Shown here in pieces: positions 46,155-56,063 of a DNA stretch of 64,000 nucleotides. The translations under genes and the position numbers were made by a program. The DNA comes from Gonapodya sp. JEL0774. Taxonomy: Eukaryota > Monoblepharomycota > Monoblepharidomycetes > Monoblepharidales > Gonapodyaceae. How positions within the stretch are numbered: the first letter of the stretch is position 1; the number at the start of each line of letters is the position of its first letter. The stretch is taken from contig JADIIX010000109.1 of NCBI GenBank assembly GCA_027604505.1, forward strand, positions 1 through 64,000, read 5' to 3'. The notes below the pieces were generated by a model. It saw only the letters and a list, made by a program, of their open reading frames with translations, made no database searches and had not been told where the DNA came from.

Positions 46155-48224
46155 TCAAATTGCAGACACCACTGTCCTGTTTGCCTTTGTCACAAAGTTC
46201 TCTCCCAATAGAGACTCCATCTGCCCCTGTCTCCAGGTTATCCTCTCTGCCCGCAGCGCAATTGGCGGTGGTGGGTGACGGGGGGGGAGGCTCACTGAAG
46301 AGGGTTGGCAATGTTGGAGTGGACTAAGAATCGGTTGCGGAGTGCAACTACTAGTGCGTTCCTCCTGTGGTGCACCTGTCCAATCATTGCTGCATACGGG
46401 ATTGATCCTGCCAGGGGCGTGGATCGAAGCCTGTGTCGCCACACTCCCACTCCAAGAATGGTGGCGTCCAGATGATAGCAAGTGCAACTCCCTTGCACGA
46501 AGCTCAAAGGGCTGCACTCCAAGCACCCTGTGGATGGCATCACGACTGGTGTGGCGAGGGGCATTCCAGATCGCGCGAAGAGCACGCTCCTGACACTTCT
46601 GGTAGATCTGCAGCAGTGGTGCTGAAGGGAGCGTCAGCTCAACTCCAAATTCCATAACTGGGCAAATGAAGGTGGTATACGCGTGGACTGCTGATCGTGG
46701 TGCCCATCCAGTAATGTTGAACCCCACTGACTTCAACATTGCTGTCATGCCATCTGCTTTCTTGCACCGATCCAAGCACAACTTCTTCCAGTTCACCCCT
46801 CCGCAAGTGAAGGGGAATCCCAGGTAGTTGTGCTCCTCTTTCGATGGAAGATCCTCCCCATAGAGCTGAAGGGGGACTTCCCGTTGAGCAGGTTGCGGTG
46901 CAAACAGAATGCACTTGGTTGGTGCACACCACATTCCAGCATTCACACTCCATGTCTGGCATACTCCCAGCAACCTCGCCATGCACTGGTGATCGAATGC
47001 CACAAGAGCAGCATCATCTGCAAACAGTAGAGCATTGATGAACTTGTTTGCCACTCGTACTCCCGTCTCCTCCTTCAGCTCGGACAGTGCTAAAGCAAGA
47101 TTGCTGATGAAGAAATTGAAGAGGATCGGGGAGAGGGAAGATCCCTGGAACAGCCCACGCAAGTTTTCCAAGAGATCCGATGTGCTCCCCCCCACCAATA
47201 GCTGACTTGTGTTGATGTCAAAGAGATCCTTTAACCGACTGACTGTTGCTGGAGGGAAGTGATATTGATACTCCAACAGCCACCAAAGATGACGCCTGTC
47301 CACCTTGTCGTATGCTGCCTTCAAGTCCAGGAGCACCGTTGTCATCTGTGGGTTGTCCTTGCAGGACTTGTGCGGGATCACGACCTGCTGCATCACTCCA
47401 CGGTGGGGGCGGAAACACTCCTGGAATGCTTCTACCTCTGGAATCAGCAGGCGCTCATACAACCGCCGGATGGTGCACGTGAGCGAGATCGGCTGATGGT
47501 CTGCGAAATCCTCTGCACTCCCCTTCCTCTTCCACACTGGCACCACAAGTGCACGTCGCCAGATGGTTGGGATGCAGGCTGTCAATGCAATCAGGTGAAG
47601 CAGTGCAGTGAGCTGTTTAATCAGGGCATTATGAGCTGTCTGATAGAATTCTGCCAGTACTTTGTCTGCTCCCCATGCCTTCCCCTTTGGCAGCTCCATC
47701 AACTGCTTTGCCACCATGTATGGCTCAATCAGCTCATCAACATCTGGATCTGGTGGCAAGATGGGTTGGTTGGGCAGCTCCTCTGGGGTTGTCCCAGTTG
47801 GCGCACCTCCCCATGTAGTCTGGAAGTAGTTCAGATGATCACTCATCTTTGCAGGGTCCAGTCCACATCCTGTCTTTGCCCTCCTTTTCTCGATCCCCTT
47901 GATTGCCCAAAGAAAAGCCGCAGATGTTTTTTCACGTGCTAGTTGATCGAAGTGGGAGCGGAATTGTGTTCGCCTTCGCTCGCCCACCCCAGCACAATAG
48001 ATCCACGCACGCTCAGTGACTGCTGCTGTCAGTTTGCGCACTTCCTCCCTGGGTGTCTCTGCTGACACAGCTGCCCATGCCACCCTTGTGGCCTCTTGCA
48101 GGTCTGCCAACTCCTGCGAGAGGTTGTCTGTCAGGAACTCATGGTCCACATATGAGCTCCACTTCAGATAGCCAACAGTGGGCTCTCCAGCCCTGCCGAG
48201 GGCCTCATACAGCTGTGTGATCAC
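46155..48224 (-). CDS. LINE ORF2 reverse transcriptase
   Basis: Open frame of 689 codons. RT motifs in order: ALVVPVWKRKG, HQPISLTCTIRRLYERLL, VLLDLKAAYDKVDRRHLW (motif A aspartate), GLFQGSSLSPILFNFFI (motif B), INALLFADDAALVA (catalytic FADD, motif C), and NYLGFPFTCGG as the thumb. After about 500 residues the frame loses similarity and becomes Ser/Pro/His-rich, suggesting a frameshift near 46440; the true C-terminus (cysteine/histidine segment) appears in another frame at 45924-46124. Confidence 0.85.
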   Translation of the reverse strand: MITQLYEALGRAGEPTVGYLKWSSYVDHEFLTDNLSQELADLQEATRVAWAAVSAETPREEVRKLTAAVTERAWIYCAGVGERRRTQFRSHFDQLAREKTSAAFLWAIKGIEKRRAKTGCGLDPAKMSDHLNYFQTTWGGAPTGTTPEELPNQPILPPDPDVDELIEPYMVAKQLMELPKGKAWGADKVLAEFYQTAHNALIKQLTALLHLIALTACIPTIWRRALVVPVWKRKGSAEDFADHQPISLTCTIRRLYERLLIPEVEAFQECFRPHRGVMQQVVIPHKSCKDNPQMTTVLLDLKAAYDKVDRRHLWWLLEYQYHFPPATVSRLKDLFDINTSQLLVGGSTSDLLENLRGLFQGSSLSPILFNFFISNLALALSELKEETGVRVANKFINALLFADDAALVAFDHQCMARLLGVCQTWSVNAGMWCAPTKCILFAPQPAQREVPLQLYGEDLPSKEEHNYLGFPFTCGGVNWKKLCLDRCKKADGMTAMLKSVGFNITGWAPRSAVHAYTTFICPVMEFGVELTLPSAPLLQIYQKCQERALRAIWNAPRHTSRDAIHRVLGVQPFELRARELHLLSSGRHHSWSGSVATQASIHAPGRINPVCSNDWTGAPQEERTSSCTPQPILSPLQHCQPSSVSLPPRHPPPPIALRAERITWRQGQMESLLGENFVTKANRTVVSAI

Positions 48225-48306
48225 TCAATCCACCTCTGCTTGCACGTTCCCAGACCACCCAGCAGAAAGGATCCTCTTCTCAGCCTCCCCACACTCCTTC
48301 TCCAAC

Positions 48307-48952
48307 TTAGATAAGATCATCCCCCAGGAGCTTTACGTACGCCTCGCGCACAGTAGGTGTGACGAGCTTACGTACGTTCCACCGTTTCACTTCGACATAC
48401 GGGGGTTGCTTGTCTGGGATGGTAAATGTGAGTGGGCAGTGGTCTGATCCACCAATAGCCACCCCTTTGTGTAAAATGCAGTCTTCCACCTGGAATGTGG
48501 AGATGACAACGTCTGGTATCCCTTGTCCCCCATTGGCAAGTGATGTCCATTTCCCCTGGGTTGGTGTCTGGATTCAGAAACGATGGGCTTCCATCATCCA
48601 GTCATCCAACAGGTGGCCCTGACAGTTGGTCTTGTGATCACCAGACAGAAGCTCCAACCCTGTCCCCCACTTTCACTCATGTCAGGGCTGTGCCCGTGTG
48701 CTTGCACACTGCTGCATATGCAGGCGACCAAGTGTTGACAAGTAGCCCCCCACAGCTCCACTTCCCCCCGACTCTGTATGAATCATTGTGGTTGATCACG
48801 TTGGTGATTGGTGTCCCAAAGGGCAGGCTGGCACTAGCTGACAGCCAAGTCCTGGATAACAGCAGGATGTCCATACAATCATCCTGGCAAAGCAATTTGA
48901 TTCGATCAGCTTTGCCGGAGATGCCATTTACATTTGCCATAAAGACCCTCAT
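48307..48952 (-). pseudogene. LINE ORF2 endonuclease domain, interrupted
   Basis: The opening MRVFMANVNGISGKADRIK and DILLLSRTWLS match the N-terminal strand and helix of LINE apurinic-like endonucleases. GGSDHCPLTFTIP in the frame at 48489-48307 is the conserved S-D-H active-site end. Stops and frame changes between these parts mean the domain is not intact. The ATG at 48952 overlaps the TGA of the upstream frame (ATGA). Confidence 0.7.
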
Positions 48953-49123
48953 GCGTGGCTTAATGCCGGCATGGTGGTCTCCCCTGCTCCCAAGCTGGCA
49001 CCGATGCCTGCTTCAATGCTCCCCCCCATCAACCCACTGGGGGCCCTCCCTGCTCCACTCACTGCTGGCGCCACAGCCCCAGGTGCAGTGGTGCTAGTGC
49101 CCATCATTGCATCCCCCTCCTTG

Positions 49124-51784
49124 TCAGATGCCACCCAGTGGTAGTGCCGCCCTGCGTGTCCCAGCAGTGCATGTGGGTTCCGCAGGAGCTTCCAATACTC
49201 CACAAGGGTGGCTGCATGGATAGACTCCTATGCCCCTCTCATCACCGTCTCTTGGTACTCCTGTCCGTGACCAAGAGAACCAACATATGTCGGCCAGTCG
49301 TCCTGCGGTGATCTCAGTATCCTTTGCCTCTGAGTTCCGTGAGTGGGCTGGACAAGCAAATGGGTCTACATCACATTCAGATGCAAGAGTGAACCCCTTG
49401 GTGGTGACGGCAGTGCGCACCTCGTCCTTGTCGACGGACAGGACCACCACCATCACCACACCCCCAGGTATCAGGGTGGCCCCTGATACCTCCTTTGCAA
49501 TTCCCATTGACGCTACCAGCATTCTCAAGTGTGCCCTGTGCTCGTTGAATCTGGCAGACGTCAGTGGGAGGGCGTTCTTCGGTTTGAAGAACAGCCTCTT
49601 GAAATGGCGAGGTGGAGGACACTTGGTAAACGTCGCGGCCGAAAAAGCTGCTCGGGTTGCCAGGCCCTCCTTCTGTTTGGGCTTTATGGGGCCCTTGGGC
49701 TTGGCAGGCGTGGGGCTGGACTTGCCCACTCCTTTCTTTGCTGCACCTGCATACCCACCCCCAGTGCTCGAGCTTTGGCCTCCCTGGGCCCCATGCCCAG
49801 AGGCTGTGCCTCCCTTGTTCGACTCCTCTGTGCGCTTCTGTGCTGAGCCGCTGTGTGTTTGTAGCACTGGCTCCAGGGGTGGGTGGGGTCGATGTCCCCC
49901 CCCTGCACTGGTTGTCGGTGCACCTGTCGTTGCTCCGCTCGATGTCAAGCCACCTGTTCCCTTCCCCTGCCTTGTTGCACCTCCGCTAGCAGGGCTGCGC
50001 ACGGGGTTGTCCCCCGGGACCTGTCTGCCACCAACCCACCGGCCTTTTCTCCTTCCAGTCACCTGCCACGCACCCGACGCTTCGGGGGCAGCTCCCGCAA
50101 CCTCGGACCCTTCCCCGCGTATGTTGGGTTGGGCCCGAGTGTTAAGCGCTGCATCGCCTGCCCCGGTGGGGTCTCCAGGTGCTTCTGCCAGTGGGTGTCC
50201 TAACTCACCCCCTCTGGCCAGCGCCCCCGACTCCGCTTGCAACTTTTGACCACCGTCAGACTTCCCCCTAGAGGGTTCGTTTCTTCCGTGGCCAATGGTT
50301 GCATCTGTCGCTGCTGGGGTCCGAAGATCCCCGTTGGTGAGTGGGGTGGCAGAGGCATCCCCTTTCTCCATCATCCCATCCCATCCCATTCGCACCCCCA
50401 TGTGTCCCAGCAATGTGGGCGGTGCGTTGGACGTTGTTGCTCTGGCTGTGGGCTCGTCCCGCCCTCCGTCTCTCTCCATCTCCATCCCGTCCCCCATGAA
50501 GTCGTCGGCATCATACGGCAGGAACCCATCGCTCGCTGGGACCCTGTCGTCTCGTCTCTTCTCCATTCTCGCCACTCGGAGCTCGAGTGCTCGGCACTCA
50601 ATCTCCGACCGCACGAGCTGCAGTCGGGTGTCTGCGAGCTCTCCCTGGAGCCTGGCCACCTCCTCTTTGAGGTCAGCCACTGTTGGAGGAGCACGACTGC
50701 TCCCTCCCACTCCTCCATCCACGCTACGCGCTTCAGGGGTCTGCAGGACTGGGGGTAACGGCTTGGGGTCGGTAGTGGGACAGTGGCCAGCTGTCTGCCC
50801 CTCTCCCCACCCATCACCTCCAGCCAACGGCTCCAGCGGTCCTGTGGGTTGGGTTTCCACGCCTAGGGGTCCCTCAAATCCCTTGAGCGCTCCGCCCAGA
50901 GTCAGGACAAAGTTGAACCGGTCCAATGTGGGCATTGACGTACCCAACATTGGAGCTGGGTTCCGCTTCTTCCTCTTCGCAGCCGGCTTTGAGATCCCCG
51001 CGTTTGGCGGCTTCCCCGAGCTTGGCCGCGATGGGACTCCGCCTCGAAAGGCCTTGTCCCTACTCGCCCACCCTGCGCATTCCTCCGCGCACGTCGGTGT
51101 CTTCTGCAGTGCTTCCGACATATTGAATGTCTTCTTGCACTCCTCACACTTCAACCGCAGGGGCATGGCATCCTTGCCCTGCATCTTGCGGCTACCGGTT
51201 GACCGGCTCTTCAGGTTGGTGGATTGCCAGTGGGGACACCGAGCGGTCCCCTCCACCCGATTCCACATTCCACGCTCCATGGCCTTATAGGCATAAGGCC
51301 TCGGCTTGGACTCGCGACTCCTGGCTCGCGTCGCCTTCGCCGTCCAGAGCGATGAAATGCGCGGGGGGCAACCCCGCAGTCCCCGACCGTTTGCCCCCGG
51401 GGGTCCCCGGCACCATCTCCTAGTCGCCTTTGCAATCCTCAGGCTGCGGTATTCCACTCGGCACGAAGCCCTCCTTGGCTTTTGTTGTCCACTGTGCGCT
51501 TTGGGGCTGGGCCAAGGGGGAGACCACTCTTTCTCCCAGTCGCTCCTCTGCCCCCATTGCAACCCCGCTGCGGGACCCACACTGCCCGACTCCCTCAGCT
51601 CCCCTATCTCACCATCGGATGGGGAGTCTGAAGAGTGGATTTCAGACCCGTATCCCTCTTCCTCGTCCCTTGTGGCCAACTGGCTGTCGTTGTCACTTAG
51701 TGCCGGTTCACTTGTATGACGATGTTTCTTCACCCCGCCTGGGATCGGCGAGGAGAGAATGATGGCGCTTTCGGTCCTGGCCAT
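49124..51784 (-). CDS. LINE ORF1 protein
   Basis: Open frame of 886 codons from the ATG at 51784. It is GC-rich, Gly/Ala/Pro-rich and basic, fitting a nucleic-acid-binding ORF1 protein. A cysteine cluster (CEECKKTF, then CAEECAGW) lies about a quarter of the way in and could bind zinc. A short coiled coil follows (VADLKEEVARLQGELADTRL). The last ~120 residues are more ordered (HLRMLVASMGIAKEVSG, GGVVMVVVLSVDKDEVR). The frame leaves the probable original path near 49203, where another frame (48949-49203) continues with EYWKLLRNPHALLGHAGRHY. Confidence 0.65.
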   Translation of the reverse strand: MARTESAIILSSPIPGGVKKHRHTSEPALSDNDSQLATRDEEEGYGSEIHSSDSPSDGEIGELRESGSVGPAAGLQWGQRSDWEKEWSPPWPSPKAHSGQQKPRRASCRVEYRSLRIAKATRRWCRGPPGANGRGLRGCPPRISSLWTAKATRARSRESKPRPYAYKAMERGMWNRVEGTARCPHWQSTNLKSRSTGSRKMQGKDAMPLRLKCEECKKTFNMSEALQKTPTCAEECAGWASRDKAFRGGVPSRPSSGKPPNAGISKPAAKRKKRNPAPMLGTSMPTLDRFNFVLTLGGALKGFEGPLGVETQPTGPLEPLAGGDGWGEGQTAGHCPTTDPKPLPPVLQTPEARSVDGGVGGSSRAPPTVADLKEEVARLQGELADTRLQLVRSEIECRALELRVARMEKRRDDRVPASDGFLPYDADDFMGDGMEMERDGGRDEPTARATTSNAPPTLLGHMGVRMGWDGMMEKGDASATPLTNGDLRTPAATDATIGHGRNEPSRGKSDGGQKLQAESGALARGGELGHPLAEAPGDPTGAGDAALNTRAQPNIRGEGSEVAGAAPEASGAWQVTGRRKGRWVGGRQVPGDNPVRSPASGGATRQGKGTGGLTSSGATTGAPTTSAGGGHRPHPPLEPVLQTHSGSAQKRTEESNKGGTASGHGAQGGQSSSTGGGYAGAAKKGVGKSSPTPAKPKGPIKPKQKEGLATRAAFSAATFTKCPPPRHFKRLFFKPKNALPLTSARFNEHRAHLRMLVASMGIAKEVSGATLIPGGVVMVVVLSVDKDEVRTAVTTKGFTLASECDVDPFACPAHSRNSEAKDTEITAGRLADICWFSWSRTGVPRDGDERGIGVYPCSHPCGVLEAPAEPTCTAGTRRAALPLGGI

Positions 51785-52799
51785 CACTTGACTTGACTGA
51801 TGGGGTTTTGATGCCCCAGTTGGAATTGTCGGTTTTAGGTTTGCGCAGGTGTGACTGCCCGTTTTATAATCCCTAGCGGTCCCCCAGCGGTAAGCTCTAT
51901 GTCAACCTGGTGACACAAATCACCATTCAATTCATGGTGTTCAAATTGCGGGGTGGGTGGTGGACTGCGGTGAAATAAATTAGGGTTGGTAAATAGTGGT
52001 GAACTGTCCAACTGAAGCAGTGAACCACATTTAATACCAATCTTGGCTGTGAAGTGTTCAACTTCAGTTGAATGTGGTTGAATACCTTTGTTGGTTTCCT
52101 GATCCTTATTGATTGCTGGGAGTCCCTGTTTGGTGTGCCAGTACTCTGAGTGAAGGTACCTTACTGTCAAACCTTACTAATACAACACACCTGTCTTAAT
52201 ATTTGATTACAAAGCTCCCACATCCCAAAACCCTGGTCTTTGGGAATCAACACAACCACTTGGTATGTTCCCAAGCAGTTGTTTAACACAAACATCCCAC
52301 TGTCTCACTTACAACCTCCAGGTTAGATGGGAAGAGAACAAGACTGGGAACTCTCCATTTCTGTATACACCAACAAGTTTGGCTCATTGTCCATTGAATT
52401 TAGAGCAGGTGCCACAGTCAAACTTATCAGTGAACACATTGGCAAAACCTGTACCTACTCAACAACAGCAGCAACTACTGACACTGGTAAGCAGATGGTT
52501 CCATTGTTGTTGATGAACAGAGATATGTGGTTGCCAGTTCAAATCCTGTAGTGAAACACTCACAAGAAAATTCATAGGAAAGCCCGGAGTTGCTCAGAAG
52601 ATCCACAAACTGAGAGCACAGTCTCATGATGACATAGTGGGCTCAGTTGCTCCAACAACAACAATGGTGCAGAAACATTCACACCAACAGTCACCTCAAT
52701 TTCAGATTCAGAAACCAAAGACATAGCAAAGAAAGTAGGACTTAGTGTCCCACTGGATGACAGGGTCAAGCAGGTCATACAGAAGGAGTCCATCCTGCT

Positions 52800-53441
52800 T
52801 TGGCAGGCAGCCTCCCTACTTGGCACTCTGCAGTCAGCTCACAATGCCCTGTTGTACGTGTAGCTACAAGCTCGACTCTGCTTCAGGCTTACAACTGTAT
52901 CCCCACGCAGCGACACAACTTGTTCAAGGGCTCTTGGAACAAGCTGATGGTCCTCTCCCCAGCCATATGTCAGTTCCTACAGGAGCTCCTACAGAACTTG
53001 CACCAGTGGAATGGTGTCCGCTTTCTCCCACCCAAGGTAGACTTGGTGATGACATCTGACGCCTCGGAAACAGGTCCCGGAGCGAACTTTTGCGCAGCAC
53101 CAGCACCCCCCTCAGTTTCGACGACTACGTCTAAGGGGGACCAGCTCATTCACACATCAGCCTGCTGGTCAGCCAGCCTTCTCATTTGGCACCTTCACAC
53201 TCTGTACACCCCAGCGGTGATCCAGACCTGGTTCTCCAACCTGTCCATCCTGCTCACAGAGTTCATTCGCATCCAAGTCCTGGAGGCCATTTCCTCCTTC
53301 CTTGGACTGAAGGCATTCGTGCGCAAAACTCTCTTGCAGGGGAAGACAATCCTCCTGCCCACCGACAACACTGCTTCTGCCTACACCATGGCCAAGCGAG
53401 GTCAGTCGCTCAGCCCAGCACTTTCCATGGTGGTCAGTTAG
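52800..53441 (+). pseudogene. DIRS-like RNase H domain
   Basis: Frame of about 213 codons. The core is PPKVDLVMTSDASETGPGA, the first catalytic aspartate of RNase H with the D-A-S signature of DIRS elements. Then comes RIQVLEAISSFLGLKAFV (E-x-x-A) and TILLPTDNTASAYTMAKRG (third acidic residue in TDN-T-A). The frame ends at a stop just before the conserved downstream region, which continues in another frame from about 53440. Confidence 0.72.
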
Positions 53442-54179
53442 TTGCTGGATTTGGTGCATTCCCACAGAGCAACTCTGTTTGTGGAGCACATCCCCGGATT
53501 GCTGAACACATTGGCGGTAAGTGTAGCTGTGTTAGCTCAGTTGCTATCCATGCTGTCCTGCGTTTCCCCTGTGCCAGGACTGACTTTGTCATCTCCAGGA
53601 TCACGACTCCCGTCTCAAGAGAGATACCCACAGCTAGAAGTTCAACCTGCGTGTGTTCCAGTCTCTCAACAGAGTGTGGGGTCCTCACTCAGTTGACCTC
53701 TTTGCCTTGGCCCTGAGTTGCCGGATCCCAACCTTCCGCAGTTGAGGTCCAGATCCTGAAGCGTTTGCCGCACACGCCTTCTCGATCCTTTGGGACGCCC
53801 TGTCCAACCTCTCCCTCAATCCCCCGTGGGTGCTCATCCCCCGGATAGTGAAGAAGCTGGTCTTCAACAGGGGTACGGCGACTCTCATTGCTCCGTGGTT
53901 GCTGTCGCAAGCCTGGTGGCTCACGATCGACTCACCCAGTCGGATCCCAGAGATTCCTCATCTGATGACGTTTTATCAGAGTCTGACAGCAGACAGCTGC
54001 CCTGTCTCCGTTCCGCCCCAAGGAAGAATGCTTGCATGGAGGCTATGCAATGACGATGGGAAGTGGCAGGTGTACCTCTGCTCGTTGCCCAAGGTGTCAC
54101 AAAGCACAGAGCAACAAAGTCAGAGGTGACAACTGCAGGTCCCTTCAACAATCTACAGTGGTCTCAATCCCTAGCTGGT

Positions 54180-55112
54180 TTGTCTACAACAACTACCGCT
54201 TGAAGAAGGCTGTGTCAGGGAAGAAAGCAGATGGCTGGAGTCACTCCACTCAGCAAAAGTACCTATCCGCCCTTTGCATGACCCAACATCATCCGCTACA
54301 TTGGTCAACCACCCGCTGCTTATGGAGCTACAGCGCGTGACTCCCACTGTCATACCTGGTCGGAATGCGCACAACATGGAGCACATGTTCAGTCCAATGT
54401 ACGTACTTTTGTACATTGATCATTTCAACATCGACTTATCTTTGCCAATCCTGAGCAACAACAAAGTGAATCCCTTACAGCTCCAACTGCAGCTGATTAT
54501 CCTCTTTGTCCTTCTGGACATCTGACAGCAAGCCAACCTTGTGCACATTCTCTCCAACCGGTGCAGCACAGCGCTCATGCAGACAAGGTTTCACTCTTCT
54601 TCTCTGAACTGAAGAAGCAAGAGAAGGGCTCACATGTGATCACCTATGCAGTCAATCCCACTCTGCCCCCTCTTCGCAATCTTTGCAATGTTCTCCCCAC
54701 CCACCTCCAAAACCTGCCCCAATTTGGGGACCCCAACCAGGAGTCTTTGGTGCTAATACACTGCAAGTTGTCGGATGGGACTGGCTCTCTGACCACCCCA
54801 GCCGCCACACCCAACACCATCCTATCATGGATCCAAAAATTGGTCCTTGCACCTGCAGGATTCCCTGAATTCAACAGGTACGCACTGGTAAAGGCTGCGG
54901 CAACTTCGGTACAAACTCGCAGTGCCTCAGGTCAAGAGCCATTCGTCACACGATGGAAGTCTAAGTTTGTCGCATTCCGCCACTATGTCAAGAGTTGCGC
55001 GTGCATCTGGCCTCCAGTACACTTGCGGGACAATAAGGATGAACTTCACAGTAAGTTCTTTGTCAGAGTTGTTCCAGCTCACATGACCCTTATTCTTTGG
55101 GAGGTTGCATGA
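54180..55112 (+). pseudogene. DIRS-like tyrosine recombinase
   Basis: Spread over two or three frames. The N-terminal SAM-like part is near 54180-54340 (VSGKKADGWSHSTQQKYLSA). The C-terminal part is in the frame 54561-55112: ILSWIQKLVLAPAGFPEFNR, then YALVKAAATSVQTRSASG and RWKSKFVAFRHYVKS, matching the R-x-G-A-A-T...G-R-W-x-S-x-A-x-x-x-Y ending. The arginine of the catalytic H-x-x-R box appears replaced (ALVKAAAT), consistent with loss of function; the tyrosine (RHY) remains. Confidence 0.65.
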
Positions 55113-55121
55113 CCCCCTTCT

Positions 55122-55145
55122 CTTTGTCCTAATCAAAGGACAAAG
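55122..55145 (+). repeat. Perfect 8-bp stem hairpin after the recombinase stop
   Basis: CTTTGTCC, an 8-base loop, then GGACAAAG. It lies ten bases after the tyrosine recombinase stop codon. It could act as a 3' processing or pausing signal, or be part of the element's inverted-repeat end. Confidence 0.6.
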
Positions 55146-55216
55146 TTTTGCTGAGCGAAAGCAAAGCGGGGCTTCATTCTCTTGATTTTAAGAAGTGAAG
55201 GGTGTCATGCAAGCTG
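55141..55216 (+). repeat. Inverted repeat, left copy
   Basis: About 76 bp with GGGGCTTCATTCT and TTGATTTTAAGAAGTGAAGG; its reverse complement recurs at 55988-56063 with about ten differences. Probably a DIRS-type terminal or internal complementary region. Confidence 0.75.
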
Positions 55217-55987
55217 TCCCACCTGCCCTGCCGCACACTCTGAGACAGCTTGCTTCCTTTCAGATCTTCTGAACGGCGGTAAGACGATAGCAAGTGCCAA
55301 GGTGTTTGTGCACTCAAAGCCCAGAGTCAACCCCACCCTTGGCCCTGGTACCACCTCTGCTCTTTCGAGCCGAACACTTTGTCCCTCCAGAGTTGCTGAG
55401 AGCAACCATGACAAGGATCCTAGCGATTCAAGTTTGTGAGTGTATCTCTGCTTGCTTTGCTGCATAACCTGACGTTATGACTTCAGGGTCCAAAGTTAGG
55501 TTGAGATTCCCATACGGAAGGGTCGATACTGACTATCATAGCTAGTGTCTTGCTGTATCTACCTGAGTTGGAACATACCTAGGTCTTTGAACCATATCTA
55601 CCACAGATTGGTTGCTCACCCCATGCCAGATGTGTGCTCATTTCTTACTCCTGCATTTGCAGGAGTCTCCTTTTCTAGGTGAAGGGTAGGCTCTCCCGAC
55701 ACCAGGTGGTGAACATCAAATCAGCAGTCATACTGTTTGATGCTCTTGGTCAACTGGTCATCATTCCTGTAACGCCTCTCTTTCCAAGCCTGCGGCTTGT
55801 GTCTCACAGGCCCAGTCAGGAATAAATGACCGAGTGGGGAGGTCTCTTTTGTTTTTCACTATGTGCACTAAGCTGTGCACACAACCGTGATTTTGCCATA
55901 CACTTTGTGTGTTGCAAACACAAACCATCAACTCACCCTCTTGTGAGTTTTTTCCAACACGAGTGGGGCCCGGCAACTATTGCCGAG

Positions 55988-56063
55988 CAGCTCACATGAC
56001 CCCCTTCACTTCTTAAAATCAAAAGAATGAAGCCCCACTTCACCTTTGCTCAGCGAAACTTCG
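55988..56063 (-). repeat. Inverted repeat, right copy
   Basis: Reverse complement of 55141-55216, containing GAAGTGAAGGGGGTCATG on the minus strand. The 770 bp between the copies has no coding frame. Confidence 0.75.

Larger units (their letters stand above)
45750..51850 (-). mobile_element. LINE (non-LTR retrotransposon)
   Basis: About 6.1 kb on the minus strand, two-ORF layout. ORF1 (51784-49124, with a frame-shifted tail to 48949) is followed by ORF2 with an apurinic-type endonuclease (48952-48307, interrupted), a reverse transcriptase (48224-46155) and a cysteine/histidine C-terminal segment (46124-45924: CINCDDGVPLSRDHVIE). The composition of ORF1 is much more GC-rich than the surrounding DNA. 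There are no LTRs. The 3' end is near the right LTR of the neighbouring Ty3/gypsy element; I see no clear poly(A) tail, so ends are approximate. The family resembles fungal two-ORF LINEs, but the clade was not determined. Confidence 0.85.

Noticed and set aside
49230-51290. Long plus-strand frames (339 and 331 codons)
   Set aside because: They are shadows of the GC-rich LINE ORF1 on the minus strand; low complexity and no start context.
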